From Paragorgia papillata (taxonomy: Eukaryota > Cnidaria > Anthozoa > Scleralcyonacea > Coralliidae): DNA of 64,000 bases. Below the pieces are notes generated by a model, which did no database searches, was not told the origin of the DNA, and saw only the letters and a program-made list of their open reading frames with translations. The stretch spans positions 1,362,501 to 1,426,500 of the forward strand of contig JAWNZC010000419.1 of assembly GCA_035771165.1 (NCBI GenBank), written 5' to 3'. Position 1 is the first letter of the stretch. Each line of letters begins with the position of its first letter. The position numbers and the translations under genes are program-made. Of the stretch, positions 11,646-23,385 are shown piece after piece.

Positions 11646-12570
11646 GGTTCAATAGTTAGAGTTCAGTTCTCATGCCTGGTCAACAAAAAGTTACAGCCGG
11701 TTGTATACATTTGTAACCTTAGCCTTTCTTTATCTGAGTCTCTGTAGCTCAATGGTTAGAGCATCTCACTGGTCATCAGAAGGTTACATGTTGTACATAT
11801 TTGTACTGGCATATTGACTTGCCATGCATATATACATAATACGGCATGTCGACGGCAATTTGTACACATAGACACAATATTGACTCTAATTGTCTCTGTC
11901 TTAGACCAGCAATGTTTCTATTAAACCACGCATGGTATATGTTGACATTAAAAGACTGCAAAGCTACCAGTAACTAGGGATCGGAAATTAAGAAAAGCCA
12001 TCAACTAGTAAAGAGGTCCTTACTAAAACGTGTTAACTCCAGCAATCCTTAACATGACAGGTTGGATTGCGTAAGAGGGTCTTTAAATACAAGTACTTGA
12101 GTGCCGTCACAATTACAGTCTTGGCAATTCTGAGTTTTGGGGAGGGAGGGACCTCTATTGCCTCTTCGCATTATCAACCATATACACAATCATTATCAAA
12201 AATATACGAGTTGTACACATTTGCAACCTTAGCTCTTCATCTGAGTCTCAGTAGCTCAATGGTTAGAGCATCTCACTGGTCATCAGAAGGTTACAGGTTG
12301 TACACATTTGTAATCTTAGCTCTTCATCTCACTGGTCATCAGAAGGTTACAGGTTGTACACATTTGTAACCTTTCCATCTGAGTCTCAGTATAGCTCAAT
12401 GGTTAGAGCATCTCACTGGTCATCAGAAGGTTACAGGCTGTACACAATTGTAACCTTAGCTCTTCATCTCACTGGTCATCAGAAGATACATGCAGGTCGT
12501 ACACATTTGTAACCTTATATAGCTCTCCATCTGAGTCTCAGTAGCTCAATGGTTAGAACATCACACTGCC
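11646..12570 (+). repeat. Array of tRNA-like units (forward)
   Basis: Repeats of an ~86-100 bp unit: CTCAGTAGCTCAATGGTTAG (box A-like, D arm GCTC/GAGC), then CATCTCACTGGTCATCAGAA, then AGGTTACAGGTTGTACACAT (box B-like). Clear copies start near 11735, 12240, 12380 and 12530, with partial units between. The internal pol III promoter layout marks a tRNA-derived SINE head. The amplification is tandem, which is unusual for a SINE. Confidence 0.8.
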
Positions 12571-13335
12571 CCCCCACCCCCCTGCTTCCAGCTTTGCTGT
12601 GTATATGTTTTTAATATGACGCACTGCCAGTATATAAAAAAATAAAAATGTCATATTTAATATCTGTAAAGCAGGTTCACCCACACACTAAAGATTTGAC
12701 TAACATACCTGCATATGTTCATTGATAAAGAGGTTTTATATATTGGAGCAGAATCGCAGATATAATGAACTGAGCCGCGCGCTATTTGTTTGTAAATATT
12801 TACAAAACATATTCATTATCAGTAAAGCTGCGTCTAAAAATACATCTTAACAATAGAGCTTGCAGGAATGAAAAGTCTAATCATAAAGATCTTATATCTA
12901 ATCTGTAAGGTTGCATGTCCAACGAGATAGGACAAGACGTGCATGTTGGTGGTTTCGATCATTCCCTCAGGCAATTAGTGCTGAAGACAGATTAAAATGC
13001 CGCAATAGGCATACCAAAGACGTGACTATACTGGTACTCCATTTCTGCTTCCGATTGCACTTATTAACTTCGGGAGTTGCCTGATCAAAGTCACGAAGGT
13101 TCATTCCACAAGATTCAACTAGTCAAGTTTAATTAGCGGCAATATTGTATCAACTTTGTTGAAATAGTGTTGCGTAAGTTCATACTATAACTAAGCCCTA
13201 TTGAATATACTAGCACAATAAGGTATATTAAACCGGGATATACAAGATAATACTATTAGTATTAATACTAAGCCCGGCTGAATATTACCAAAATATTAAA
13301 GATAGATTCATTGCATGCAAAGAAATAATAGACCC
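12571..13335. other. Spacer between opposed tRNA-like arrays
   Basis: No gene or clear repeat seen, apart from a short poly-C stretch near 12568-12582. It separates the forward array from its inverted counterpart. Confidence 0.5.
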
Positions 13336-13680
13336 CCAGTCTCAGATGGAGAGCTAAGGTTATACAAATGTGTACAACAGTATTAAACTAATTAAACTGA
13401 CCTTCTGATGACCAGTGAGATGCTCTAACCATTGAGCTACTGAGACTCAGATGAAGAGCTAAGGTTACAAATGTGCATGTACAACCTGTAACCTTCTGAT
13501 GACCAGTGAGATGCTCTAATCATTGAGCTACTGAGACTCAGATGGAGAGCTAAGGTTACAAATGTGTACAACCTGTACCCTTCTGATGACCAGTGAGATG
13601 CTGTACTAACCGTTTACAAATGTGTACAACCTGTAACCTTCTGATGACCAGTGAGATGCTCTAACCATTGAGCGCCAACA
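13336..13680 (-). repeat. Array of tRNA-like units (reverse)
   Basis: The same unit as at 11646-12570 on the opposite strand: CCTTCTGATGACCAGTGAGA followed by TGCTCTAACCATTGAGCTAC, in three to four copies. With the forward array it forms a head-to-head inverted arrangement of about 2 kb. Confidence 0.8.
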
Positions 13681-14057
13681 AAGGGATGAGAAAAGCATCT
13701 TGTCAAGGAAGAACTTGTCAGTTTTTTTTGCACCTGCAAGAGCAAATAAAACTTGGTTGAAAAACCTGTGAAAGAAAATGTGTTCTTTTGTGCACCACTT
13801 AACTACAACAGTAGAATTCGAAGCCTTGCAGTTTACTAATTACTGCACTTTTAGGAGCGCCTCTCTCAAGCAAGAACGCCAAAACCAGAAGCGCAACGAG
13901 AGCTGCAGTTGCTCCCTTGGTAGTCACTAGGAAATGAAGAGAGAAAAATTCTTTTAAGCCAGTATAAACAATGCAAACAACTCGTATTTAAAAAATATAT
14001 CAGTGACACCAGTTTTGACAGTTTATTATCAGTCACACGAGAAGGTTGCAGAAAGAT

Positions 14058-14230
14058 TAGAACAAAGTGAAAAGATGGTAAACTGATGAAAATAGTTTTG
14101 ATAACGAAATACTGACGTTTCACTCTCCGCTCGTAACGTCAGTATTCCGTTATCAAAACTATTCTCAGCAGTTTACCATCTTTTCATTTTGCTCTATCTA
14201 AAACACTGCCTACGCAGAACTCTACTTTTA
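14058..14230. mobile_element. Foldback MITE, cleanest copy of the GACGTTTC family
   Basis: Left arm 14060-14120 and right arm 14133-14194 are about 60-bp inverted copies (GATAACGAAATACTGACGTT against AACGTCAGTATTCCGTTATC), separated by a 12-nt loop. The right arm is followed by the border AAACACTGCCTACGCAG, which at most other copies lies next to AGAGTGCTG and TTTTATAT. No internal ORF, so any movement would depend on a transposase encoded elsewhere. Confidence 0.85.
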
Positions 14231-14351
14231 TACATTGTAGAATCAGTAGAAATATTAGTTAGAATATGCATGTAGTGAAGTTTTAGTACCCTGACGAGTG
14301 CCCTTTGAGCGCATCAGACCTTTATGCAGCTCAGCTCTGGGTACGTTTTTT

Positions 14352-14576
14352 TTCGTTCGTTCGTTCGTTCGTTCGTTCGTTGGTTCGTTCGTTGGTTCGT
14401 TCGTTGGTTGGTTGGTTGGTTGGTTCGTTCGTTCGTTCGTTCGTTCGTTCGTTCGTTCGTTCGTTCGTTCGTTCGTTCGTTCGTTCGTTCGTTCGTTCGT
14501 TCGTTCGTTCGTTCGTTCGTTCGTTCGTTCGTTCGTTCGTTCGTTCGTTCGTTCGTTCGTTCGTTCGTTCGTTCGT
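14352..14576. repeat. Tetranucleotide array (TTCG)n
   Basis: About 225 bp of TTCG with a short TTGG block near the start. Open in several frames (Arg-Ser-Phe-Val or Asn-Glu-Arg-Thr repeats), with no supporting gene structure. Confidence 0.96.
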
Positions 14577-15047
14577 AATCAATAGACACGGCATCACTCC
14601 GTATATGACTACAGTCGTCAAATCTCGCTTTCTCGAACAAGTGTTGATTTCCATTGCACACATGTCTTCACTATTTTACAGTATAATTTATCACCCCATC
14701 CCCGGCGTTATCTTCAACTATTCTTTATCTCCTTTGAGCGCTTGAGCTTGACTCAGGTTAAGTCAGAATTTCCCCTCGGTGACGAGTACCGCATTGGCCC
14801 CTCACAAACCTTTTGTTAGGCCTGACCCGGCCCTGGGTCAGTGAATATGCCAGATTGCCTTAAATATCGTTGTAGAGTTTATTCTAGTTCGAAAGTAAAA
14901 AAGGCAATGCCTTTCACCTCTGTGACCGTGGCGGTTTGATTGCTGTGTTATCAGTGGTTCATTATCTGATTAAAATTTCACCTTGGCCACATGTGAAAAG
15001 AATGCTTAATTCAGTTTAACTCTTGCGAACACCGCGTCAGGTTTCCT
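14577..15047. other. No gene recognised
   Basis: Spacer with no convincing ORF, splice pattern or repeat. Confidence 0.5.
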
Positions 15048-15276
15048 CCAATTAAGGTGCTCTGGGTTCCTCCTGTAGGTCTCTGCATGGAGCAACGAGG
15101 GATGGTTCTTACTGGACCGCTAAGAAGAACAGTTTAGATATATATGACTGATAGAGTTATCCAGTATACATAAAGTTAGTTTAGTTCACTCCAGTTTCCT
15201 CCTGTAGTAACACGTCCTTACTACATCTCTAAGGAGAACAGTTATAACTGATAGAGTTATCCAGTATAAATAAAGT
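15048..15276. repeat. Second cluster of the 4976-5495 repeat
   Basis: Shares GACTGATAGAGTTATCCAGT and CAGTTTCCTCCTGTAGTAAC with the first cluster. Two partial units. Confidence 0.8.
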
Positions 15277-18115
15277 TAACTCTTAATCCAAAAGCAAAAA
15301 AAAAAAGCCCGAAAAAGCATTACATAACACAGCAGTAAGCAACGACAAGAAAATCCTTAAAGTTAAAAGCAAGTATATTAAATGAGGGCGTTGTCAGCAT
15401 TTCGGCGTCCACCTCCTTCACAAACGTGGTGGAAAAAAGCCGGCACGGAAATCCAACAAGAGAAAGGAAGTCCTTTTGTTTAAGTTAATTTTTTTATTTT
15501 TTTTGAACAAAAACCTTGTGCCCTGAAGGAAACGGATATCTATATCAAGCTTTGAGGACCAGGTTATTGCAAATGAACCGCCGTGTGGTAAGATGAATTA
15601 TGGCCTACACATGACACCAAATGGCCATATTGATAAGCGGATGAAACTCGAGGCGAATGGAGAGAGCCCCTTAGGGCAATGTGGCAAAGCCTGCCATTCC
15701 AATTCAACGTCGCACATGGTTTTTAAAACCCACAAAACCAGACAGCAACGCAAACAAATCTTCGACTTTTTGGAGCTTTCTAACAAAGAAAACCGGTTTG
15801 CCTTCCTGCCAATTTATTAAAACGCAGGTTTGCGGGCGCGCTTCCATAAAGCGCATTTTCAAGGTCAAAGGTCGAAGTTTTCTAATTAAGAGTCATTTAC
15901 ACGTAAGACATGTTGTACTTGAGTTTGAAAACAAACCAGATTTATGTATCGCTATGTAAATCATTGGTAAATCCTAAGAAAATCTTTCCAAAGTATATAA
16001 AAGCGGTTTAGCTAGTCAGTCCAGGTTCATTGGTTTACGCTAAGGATATTTACAGTTTACTGAACCATCCCAAAGGTCGAACGCATTTTGACGTCCGGGG
16101 TGGTCAACACAAGCGGAAGAAATACCCAATCTTGTAAGGATCTAGGGTTACAAGATTCATATCAAGACTAAATGGCTTGTTGAAATACCGAGACGCAGTC
16201 ACATGGTGTTTTCCTTGCTTTGCTTTACAGAGAAACCGGCGCCATATTTGCCTTCCTTTCTTTTTCGCGGAATTAAGTCTTTCTGAAGTGCTTGATGACA
16301 TCTCGTGAGGAAGGATGACGTCTAACATATAAATTCCAAATTCAATTTCGATCTACTTGTGATTTCCTGCTCAGCAAATGGACTTTGCTTTCTATTTATA
16401 CAGCGAACACATTTTGGAATTTCGAGTTTTTCTCCAACCGACTCACGCTGAATATAAAATAGCGCACCATTTTATCTATCTGATCACGGCCTGTAAAGAA
16501 TTATCATTTCAGTAACAGGATTTAACCACAGACCTCCCTGATATTTGTCAGTTTTGTTTTGACGAAAGCCATGGACTTCACGAAAGTAATAATTGATAAA
16601 TTTATGTTTGAAATTCACAGCTATTTAAATTTAATTTTTACCAGCTCGAGGGAGATATCTTCAAAATTCATCTCAGTACTGGTGTAATTCTTCAGAAAAA
16701 CGCCTGAAAATTTATTGAGCATTTCTTTTGAGTTAACTTATCAATAAACGCGACGCTTTCGATTGCAAAGTCAAACGGAAATTCTGTGAAGGTACCTTTA
16801 TTCACATTAAAAAAATTGTTTAAAAACAATGTCCATGAAATGGCGCAAACACTGCGTCTAATGGGAGCATTGGGAATTAAGAAAAGGCTTATTGGTCTTC
16901 TTTTTAAATCGTGTTTACAATTCAGAGCGAACATTCTATACTTAATGACCAAACGAGTATTTGTGGTTAAAATACACTGTGTCTTAGTCTTAATCCTCGT
17001 ATTTACGGTTTACTCAAAAGCTATCGAACACAACAAATTAGAAAATTACTGCGGAGGTTGACCTGTTCATCTGTGCTACCCGACCTAGCCAACTAGGGAA
17101 TCAAGACCGATGGTTAATCCTTCCATGGTGTTATAAAACCTTGTCTTGTCTTAGATTTTTCTACAAATGCACTGTTATTTTTAATAATTATCTTACTTTT
17201 AAACCTTTTTCATAAGCCTTTGGCTTTGCTTTAGTTCTACTAACGATTATTGACACGAAAGAAGTGTTAAACCAGAAATGTTCCTTTACTTTTTCCATCC
17301 AGAAGCCTCGAGAAAGCCTTTGCCCCTCTTTTTCACCATTCAGTCCAGTTCAATCAATTCATATTTCCTTTACAAGCTTTCAGAAATGAATGCCTGTAAC
17401 GTACAAGGGAGAATTAACTTTTGGAAGTACTCGATGTGAAAGTGAAAGTTATAGCAGTGTGGAAATTTGATATGTCCCAAAATTCGGTCTGTGGTTAAAC
17501 GTCTTTAGTCGTCACGCCTAACTGAGAAGGCAAACATAAAAATATTTTTGGAATGCAATGATCAATTACATGTTGACAGCGCAATAAATTGACATTTTAA
17601 ATAAAAAAAATCCAAAAACGAAGCTGAGAATCGGGAGAAGCGAATCAAGGGTGCTCTGGTGGTTAAAAATATCGGAAAGTTGTTGGAGAGGTGGATTTTG
17701 GTTGAAACTAGCTTGTATGGTGTGTAATCAATTTCGATCAAAGCCGCCCGCTCGAAATTGATTGGTTTACAAAACGGAAGTTATAAAATAACTGACCGTT
17801 TTTAATCGGTTGCCTAGCGTTCTGGCTTGATCTACCCAGCAACTCTGATAGCTAGGAATCTATCAATAATCAACCTACTTTATATTCAGCAAAGTTCTTC
17901 TTGTAGATTGCAGTTGGGGTCAACTCAAGGGGCCATCGTGACTAAACGGCCTTCTCGATCGAGGATCGTAAAACGTGTCTCCTTGCACCCTAAACAACCT
18001 CACAAATCACCACGATCTTGGCTTATCTTTCGTCTGAAACAACCTTGAGATCTCTAGCTTGGCTTTTTATCGAAATTTCCTCGGTGGTAGCGAACCATAG
18101 CAAAGCGTTTGGACC
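15277..18115. other. Upstream region of cyclin D; no gene recognised
   Basis: Several ORFs of 60-90 codons on both strands, none with a recognisable domain. A 38-codon frame starts at 16571 and a longer one crosses 16786-17061; neither is supported. The CpG-rich stretch just before 18116 probably holds the cyclin D 5' UTR and promoter. Confidence 0.5.
15994..16025 (+). promoter_or_regulatory. Possible TATA-type core promoter
   Basis: TATATAAAAG at 15994 is followed about 25 bases later by TCAGTCC, an initiator-like sequence. No gene is recognised immediately downstream, so this is only a motif match. Confidence 0.25.
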
Positions 18116-19929
18116 ATGGATTTATTTTGTCATGAAGGACCAAAACTTAAGCAGAGCTACAAAGATCCTGTATTACTGAAAGACGAGCGTGTCTTACAAA
18201 ATTTACTCGCCAATGAAGAACGATATTTGCCGAATGGACAATATTTTGAAATGATACAGCGCGATATTAAACCCTATATGAGACGGATGGTGGCGACATG
18301 GATGTTAGAGGTATGGCTAAAATTATAAGAAATCCATTGGGGCTTTTTTTAACGTTTAATTTCAACCCCAATATTTTTAAAAATATTTTTTTCAATTTTT
18401 TTTTGTCAACGGCGGGAGCCCACCATGTGTTTATATCCGCTTCAAAATTGCTCAATAAACGTGATTTATTTTTATTTCTAGGTTTGCGACGAACAGCAGT
18501 GTGAAGAAGAGGTCTTTCCACTATCAATGAACTATTTAGACAGATTTTTAAGCGTGCAAGATATCAAAAAGACTCGACTTCAATTGCTCGGTGCTAGTTG
18601 TATGTTTCTGGCCAGCAAGCTAAGAGAAACAAGGCCGTTGTCTGCGGAAAAGCTCGTTATCTACACGGATAACTCAATTACCGTGGACGAACTCATGGTA
18701 AATAATCAGTTTGATTATTACACGGTACACATTCCCTCGTCAATACAGCTACCGATCTCATCTGAATAAACTACGAGTTTAATAACTTTATTATAAATTT
18801 CACCTAGCGCGCCGACCCCTTGTTATGAAAGCTTGGTGACATTCGATGCGAAACGTTTAGTAATTTAGCTGTCTTAAAAGAGTGTAGGCTTACACAAAGA
18901 CGCTTTTTGAATCTTTCTAGAGTTGGGAACTTATCGTCTTGGACAAATTAAAGTGGGACATAGCTGCGATCTCTCCGCATGACTTTCTTGAACACATATT
19001 TGCCAGAATACCATATCCCTTATCAAGCGAGCGAGCAATGGTGGTCAGGAAACACGCTTCCACTTTCATTGGTCTTTGTTGTACCGGTAAGCTCTTTTTC
19101 TTTCCGAATTTTTAAAATAAAAATTTTAAAAAAAAATAGGAACAAACATTACAAAGCTTTATAAGTCTTTTATTCAAAGAAAGGTGATCCATTCGTCTTT
19201 TTTATTTCAAACTTTTCTACACCGATTTTTCTAGACTTTTCGTCGCCTAAACAAAAATTATACTTTTTTTCTTACAATTTTTATATTTTATTTATCTGGC
19301 TTTGCGCCGGTTTTAGGTTTCGCAATTAAAATAGAAGTAAATAAGTTATTTTTCCGTTATTTTTTATGCCCAAAAGGTTATTCCGTTTAGCTGGGAAAAA
19401 ATAACAAAAAATCGCCGAAAATATTACATTTTTTTTTGTGTCTCGCCACGCGGCCACAGGAAGAGAAACGTATTTACATCATGGCGTGAATTCGTTTTTG
19501 TTTGTTTGTTCATTTGTTAACTGTGTTATTTTGTTTTCTCTACTTCATTTAGATATTAGATTTGTAATCTTTACACCGAGTATGATCGCAGCAGCTGCTA
19601 TATGTGCCGCCATGGCTGGCTTTGAAAACGACGGAAAGACCTCAAGGGAAGCCATGTTAAAAGTGATGCACGATATTACGAATATAGAACAGGTTCGTAC
19701 AAAAAATATCTAATAAATGTATTATCCTTCGCATCCATGTGATATTTTTGACACCTTATATCGTTGAAGTCATAAATAACCCCCTCTATATTTGTAGGAA
19801 TGCTTGAGTTCTTGTCAAGATCTAATGGAGGAAGCTTTACAATTAAAAATCGCCGGCACATCAGAACTCGAATCAAAACTCGGACAGCCAACGACACCAA
19901 CGGATTTACAAGAAATTCATTTCGCTTAG
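18116..19929 (+). CDS. CCND: Cyclin D (G1/S-specific), five exons
   Basis: D-type cyclins bind CDK4/6 in the nucleus and drive phosphorylation of the retinoblastoma protein in G1. Exons: 18116-18310, 18482-18697, 18921-19086, 19553-19692 and 19798-19929. All junctions are GT-AG and all phases agree, giving 282 residues, close to the usual 290. LFCHE at residues 3-7 fits the LxCxE Rb-binding motif. The N-terminal cyclin box includes [16 protein letters not shown] and [13 protein letters not shown] across the exon 1/2 join, then [17 protein letters not shown] and [11 protein letters not shown]. The second cyclin fold contains [10 protein letters not shown] and [13 protein letters not shown]. 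Near the C-terminus T272-P273-T274-D275 matches the Thr286 phosphodegron of human cyclin D1, which controls export and turnover. The ATG is the first in frame and fits family length. The vertebrate D1/D2/D3 split cannot be applied to a single invertebrate gene. Confidence 0.95.
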
Positions 19930-21208
19930 GAGCAGCAATGCTCCGACAAATGTAAATAATGTTAATATTAAATTTTTTTTAAAAAAACCCGGCCTCTGTG
20001 TATTTTATATTTGTGGGGGAAAGCAAATATGGTAGACCGCAATTTTAGTTGGGCGCGCGTTGTCGTGCGCAAGGCTATAAAATGTGGCGCAAATTGACAA
20101 GCTTCTTTTAAACAGAATTTAATTGAGTGATTCGACCGTAGCATTGGACTTTCTTAACTTAAGCACGTGTTATTTGAATTTCAAATGGGTCTGTAATCTA
20201 TTTAAAACCTGTTGCTGTTAATCAATATACAAAAGTGTCTCTTCCTCTATATCGATCGAACTTGTTAGTAAGATTTCGTTATCGAACTCCCAACCACCAA
20301 ATTCCATGCGAAGTTCCAAAATGTAACCGAAGAATTCAATGCATTTTGATAAACAAAATACCTTGGCCATGTCTAATGAAAGGTCAAGATTAATTTTGAA
20401 CGGAAATTCGATGTTCCTGAAGCTATGAACCGTAAAAAAAATCCTCCCCCTCAGAAGAAAAAAAAAATCGATTCATGTCGACTTGTAGACAAAACTTGTT
20501 AATTTCATTCTGGAAAAAATTGTCCAGACAAAATGAACGCGCGAAAATATAAAATATTTATGCTGGCGAATTTTGGGCACGATTTTTCTTGCGCTGTCAA
20601 ATTCAAATGGTCATTGTAGATAGAGGAAAGTGAAAATGTGCTACACTGTCGAGAATTTATAGTTTTTGATAACAAAATACTGACGTTTGATTGCTATACG
20701 TATGAAAAACAGCGATTTGTTTACCGAAATTGTGAATTCAAAAAACATTAAAATGACCCGCGGTCAAATCAAGACTTTGATTTCTTACTTTTATTAATAG
20801 TGTAAATAAACAGACAAGTTTTTATGATTTAGAAAAACTGAAAAAGTTTACAAAGCTGCTAAGTTTTCAGTGAGTTTTTCCGTCGAGAAGGAAAGCTTTT
20901 TGAGTTTTGGCGTCCGCTCACATAATCAGCTTTTGTTTTTTAACAAGGCTTTTTGTCGAGGAAAAACTCGTCAACACTAGGTATCACGTGATATCAGAAT
21001 GCCACGTGCAAGACGTACGAAAACGCACATGCTTCCTTTTTACGTACAGCTCTTCAGAATCACTTGATCACATCACCACGACGCAAGGAATGCGGATTTA
21101 AGAATATAGTATCATCGAATGCAGCATGGGGGTCAAAACTAAAAAAAACAAAAACAGACAACCAAGCTATAGTCATTAGTTACCATGGTTGAAGACACAA
21201 CACAACTA
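19930..21208. other. Downstream of cyclin D; no gene recognised
   Basis: Spacer with AT-rich tracts. Positions 20616-20695 are one arm of the GACGTTTC foldback family (GAAAGTGAAAATGTGCTACA, then AAAATACTGACGTTTGA). No splice-linked coding exons seen. Confidence 0.5.
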
Positions 21209-21735
21209 CATCTTTCTGCACCAGAAACTAAAGGGTGGCGAGCATTGAACCTCCTTCCGATAAGCTATTGGCATGAATATTTGGATCTTGTCCTTTGGCA
21301 AAATAGAAGTGAATCCAAACGTACTTCCGACCATTCGGTCAACAAGGGCAACAAGAAATACCAACCCTAACATTGTTCATTTCGAGACGCGTAAATGCAA
21401 AACTACAACGTTTCGATTCAGAGATCTTTTTTTAATAGAACATCTCGAATATGGAATGCGCTGTCTGATGGCCTACAGTTTTCTCTTTCTTTTAAACTTA
21501 CAACTTTTAAAACCCTTTTAATTAAATATTATAATAACGCACTTGTACATTCCTATGACCCTGAAGATCCCCGTTCATGGAGAACAATTTGCCCTTCCTG
21601 CAATACTGCTCGCAATGTGTCAGGATTATTAGAATGTTGCTTCTAATCTTGAATGTAATATCTATCTATTCTATTTTGTTTTAAGTGTGTTGGGCCCGCA
21701 GTAATTGGCTTTTGCTGTTGTGGTGTCCCTGCCAA
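21209..21735 (+). pseudogene. Second dead non-LTR retrotransposon 3' fragment
   Basis: Translation in shifting frames gives LNLLPISYWHEYLDLVLW, then VLPTIRSTRATRN, then RTSRIWNALSDGLQFSLS, then YDPEDPRSWRTICPSCNTA. This is the same C-terminal module as at 9012-9368 but includes a little more of its N-terminal side. At least two frameshifts break it. GGGCCCGCAGTAATTGGC follows, matching the 3' end of the first fragment, so both belong to one element family. Confidence 0.75.
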
Positions 21736-21867
21736 AACTGTTTTCGTTCTGTATAAAATGCGAATTCTCACACAATCCGATGAAAGGTCGCGCAACCACG
21801 CTGGAATTTAGGGTGTGCGCACTGCGCAGGCGTGGGAAAAATACAAAATTATCATAGGAAGTTATCG

Positions 21868-21975
21868 AGGAAAGTGTTTCATCAGGATATCCCAACACCA
21901 AAACGTTTGTTGAAAACCGAGGTTTTAAATAAACGTCGAGGTGTTTGGATATCCTGATGAAACACTCTTCCGAAT
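21868..21975. repeat. Foldback element
   Basis: The inverted arms read GTGTTTCATCAGGATATCC and GGATATCCTGATGAAACAC, with inner CAACAC/GTGTTTGG and AAACGT/ACGT pairs. No ORF. Confidence 0.85.
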
Positions 21976-22015
21976 GTTTGATATAGCATCACCTCAAACA
22001 AATCACTATTTTACT

Positions 22016-22428
22016 GTAAAGGGTATTGGCAATAAAAATTAAGTTTGTTTAATTTGAAAGAACTTGTAAAATTGTAATAGAAGATCTTTTACAACTTTTT
22101 CGTATCTTTCTTCGTTTTCAAGATTTGTTTAATATGTAAATGAGATGGGCTCTGACGTCATGAGCAGGGTTGAAATGTTCAGTGTGACAAGGCGTTTTAT
22201 GTGCACAGTTTCAAATGATTTCGTTGAACAAATTTAGAACAAATTTTCTACGTGTGAAAAATACTGTACCCTGCTCATGACGTCAGAGACCATTCATTTA
22301 CATATTAAACAAATTGAAATATCTTGAAAACGAAGAAAGATACGAAAAAATTGTAAAGGATCTTCTATTACAATTTTATGAGTTCTTTCAAATTAGACAA
22401 ACTTAATTGTTGTTGCCAATGTCCTTTA
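22016..22428. mobile_element. Foldback MITE (GGTATTGGCAAT family), copy 1
   Basis: Arms of over 100 bp: AAAGGGTATTGGCAATAAAA at the left and a diverged complement ending GCCAATGTCCTTTA at the right. Each arm includes GAAGATCTTTTACAA or its complement and a GAAGAAAGATACG block. The centre contains CTGACGTCATGAGCAGGGT and its inverted counterpart. Related copies lie at 48885-49412 and 49973-50440. Confidence 0.85.
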
Positions 22429-22689
22429 AGAGAAAAGCAAGGTAAAAGTTTGCTTAAGTATAGTAGTATGTAATTTCTTCCTCCGATATCCAAACCACCG
22501 ACATGGTAATGATTTCCTCAAAGGCACAGCGTCACCATGACGTACTGACCTTGAAAAACTTCGTGGGTAAATTTAAGTTCACAGGATTAAAATTATGCGG
22601 AATATCACACACGTCAAAACTAAGATAACGCACTAATGACTTACTTTCCTTTCCTTTGCACACAAATATAGTTTTTGTCCCGCGCAAAA

Positions 22690-23385
22690 CCATTGAGGCC
22701 TGGACCTCTCCCTGTGCTGAATAAAATCGTCTGGCGTTAGCCAGAATAAAATACTAAAGACTCGTCTTCAGGCTTCAAAGTGTTAAAGAGATAGGTTTTA
22801 ACACTTTGAGGCCTGGACCTCTCCCTGTGTTGAATAAAATCGTCTGGCGTTAGCCAGAATAAAATACTAAAGACTCTTTTTCTACTGCTTAAACGTGATT
22901 AAAATTAAGTCTTTTCCAATTCCAAATCCAAAAGACCTCTCCCTGTGCTGAATAAAATCGTCTGGCGTTAGCCAGAATAAAATACTAAAGATTCGTCTTC
23001 AGGCTTCAACGTGTTAAAGAGATAGGTTTTAACACTTTGAGGCCTGGACCTCTCCCTGTGCTGAATAAAATCGTCTGGTGTTAGCCAGAATAAAGACTCT
23101 TTTTCTACTGCTTAAACGTGATTAAAATTAAGTCTTTTCCAATTCCAAATACAAAAGACCTCTCCCTGTGCTGAATAAAATCGTCTGGCGTTAGCCAGAA
23201 TAAAATACTAAAGACTCGTCGTCAGGCTTCAAAGTGTTAAAGAGATAGGTTTTAACACTTTGAGGCCTGGACCTCTCCCTGTGCTGAATAAAATTGTCTG
23301 GCGTTAGCCAGATAAAATACTAAAGACTCTTTTTCTACTGCTTAAACGTGATTAAAATTAAGTCTTTACCAATTCCAAATCCAAA
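22690..23385. mobile_element. Array of ~105-bp hairpin elements (GTTAGCC family)
   Basis: About five units share CTGAATAAAATCGTCTGGCG, then TTAGCCAGAATAAAATACT. The motif CTGGCGTTAGCCAG is itself a perfect hairpin. Units are bounded by AACACTTTGAGGCCTG at one end and CAGGCTTCAAAGTGTT at the other, an inverted pair. Alternate units carry a different spacer (CTTTTTCTACTGCTTAAACG), so the array was probably amplified as a two-unit block. Confidence 0.85.

Noticed and set aside
15593..15959. Overlapping 75-92 codon frames on both strands
   Set aside because: No family resemblance, and both strands are equally open.
16786..17061. 91-codon open frame before cyclin D
   Set aside because: Starts on a non-ATG codon, has no recognisable domain and no splice context.
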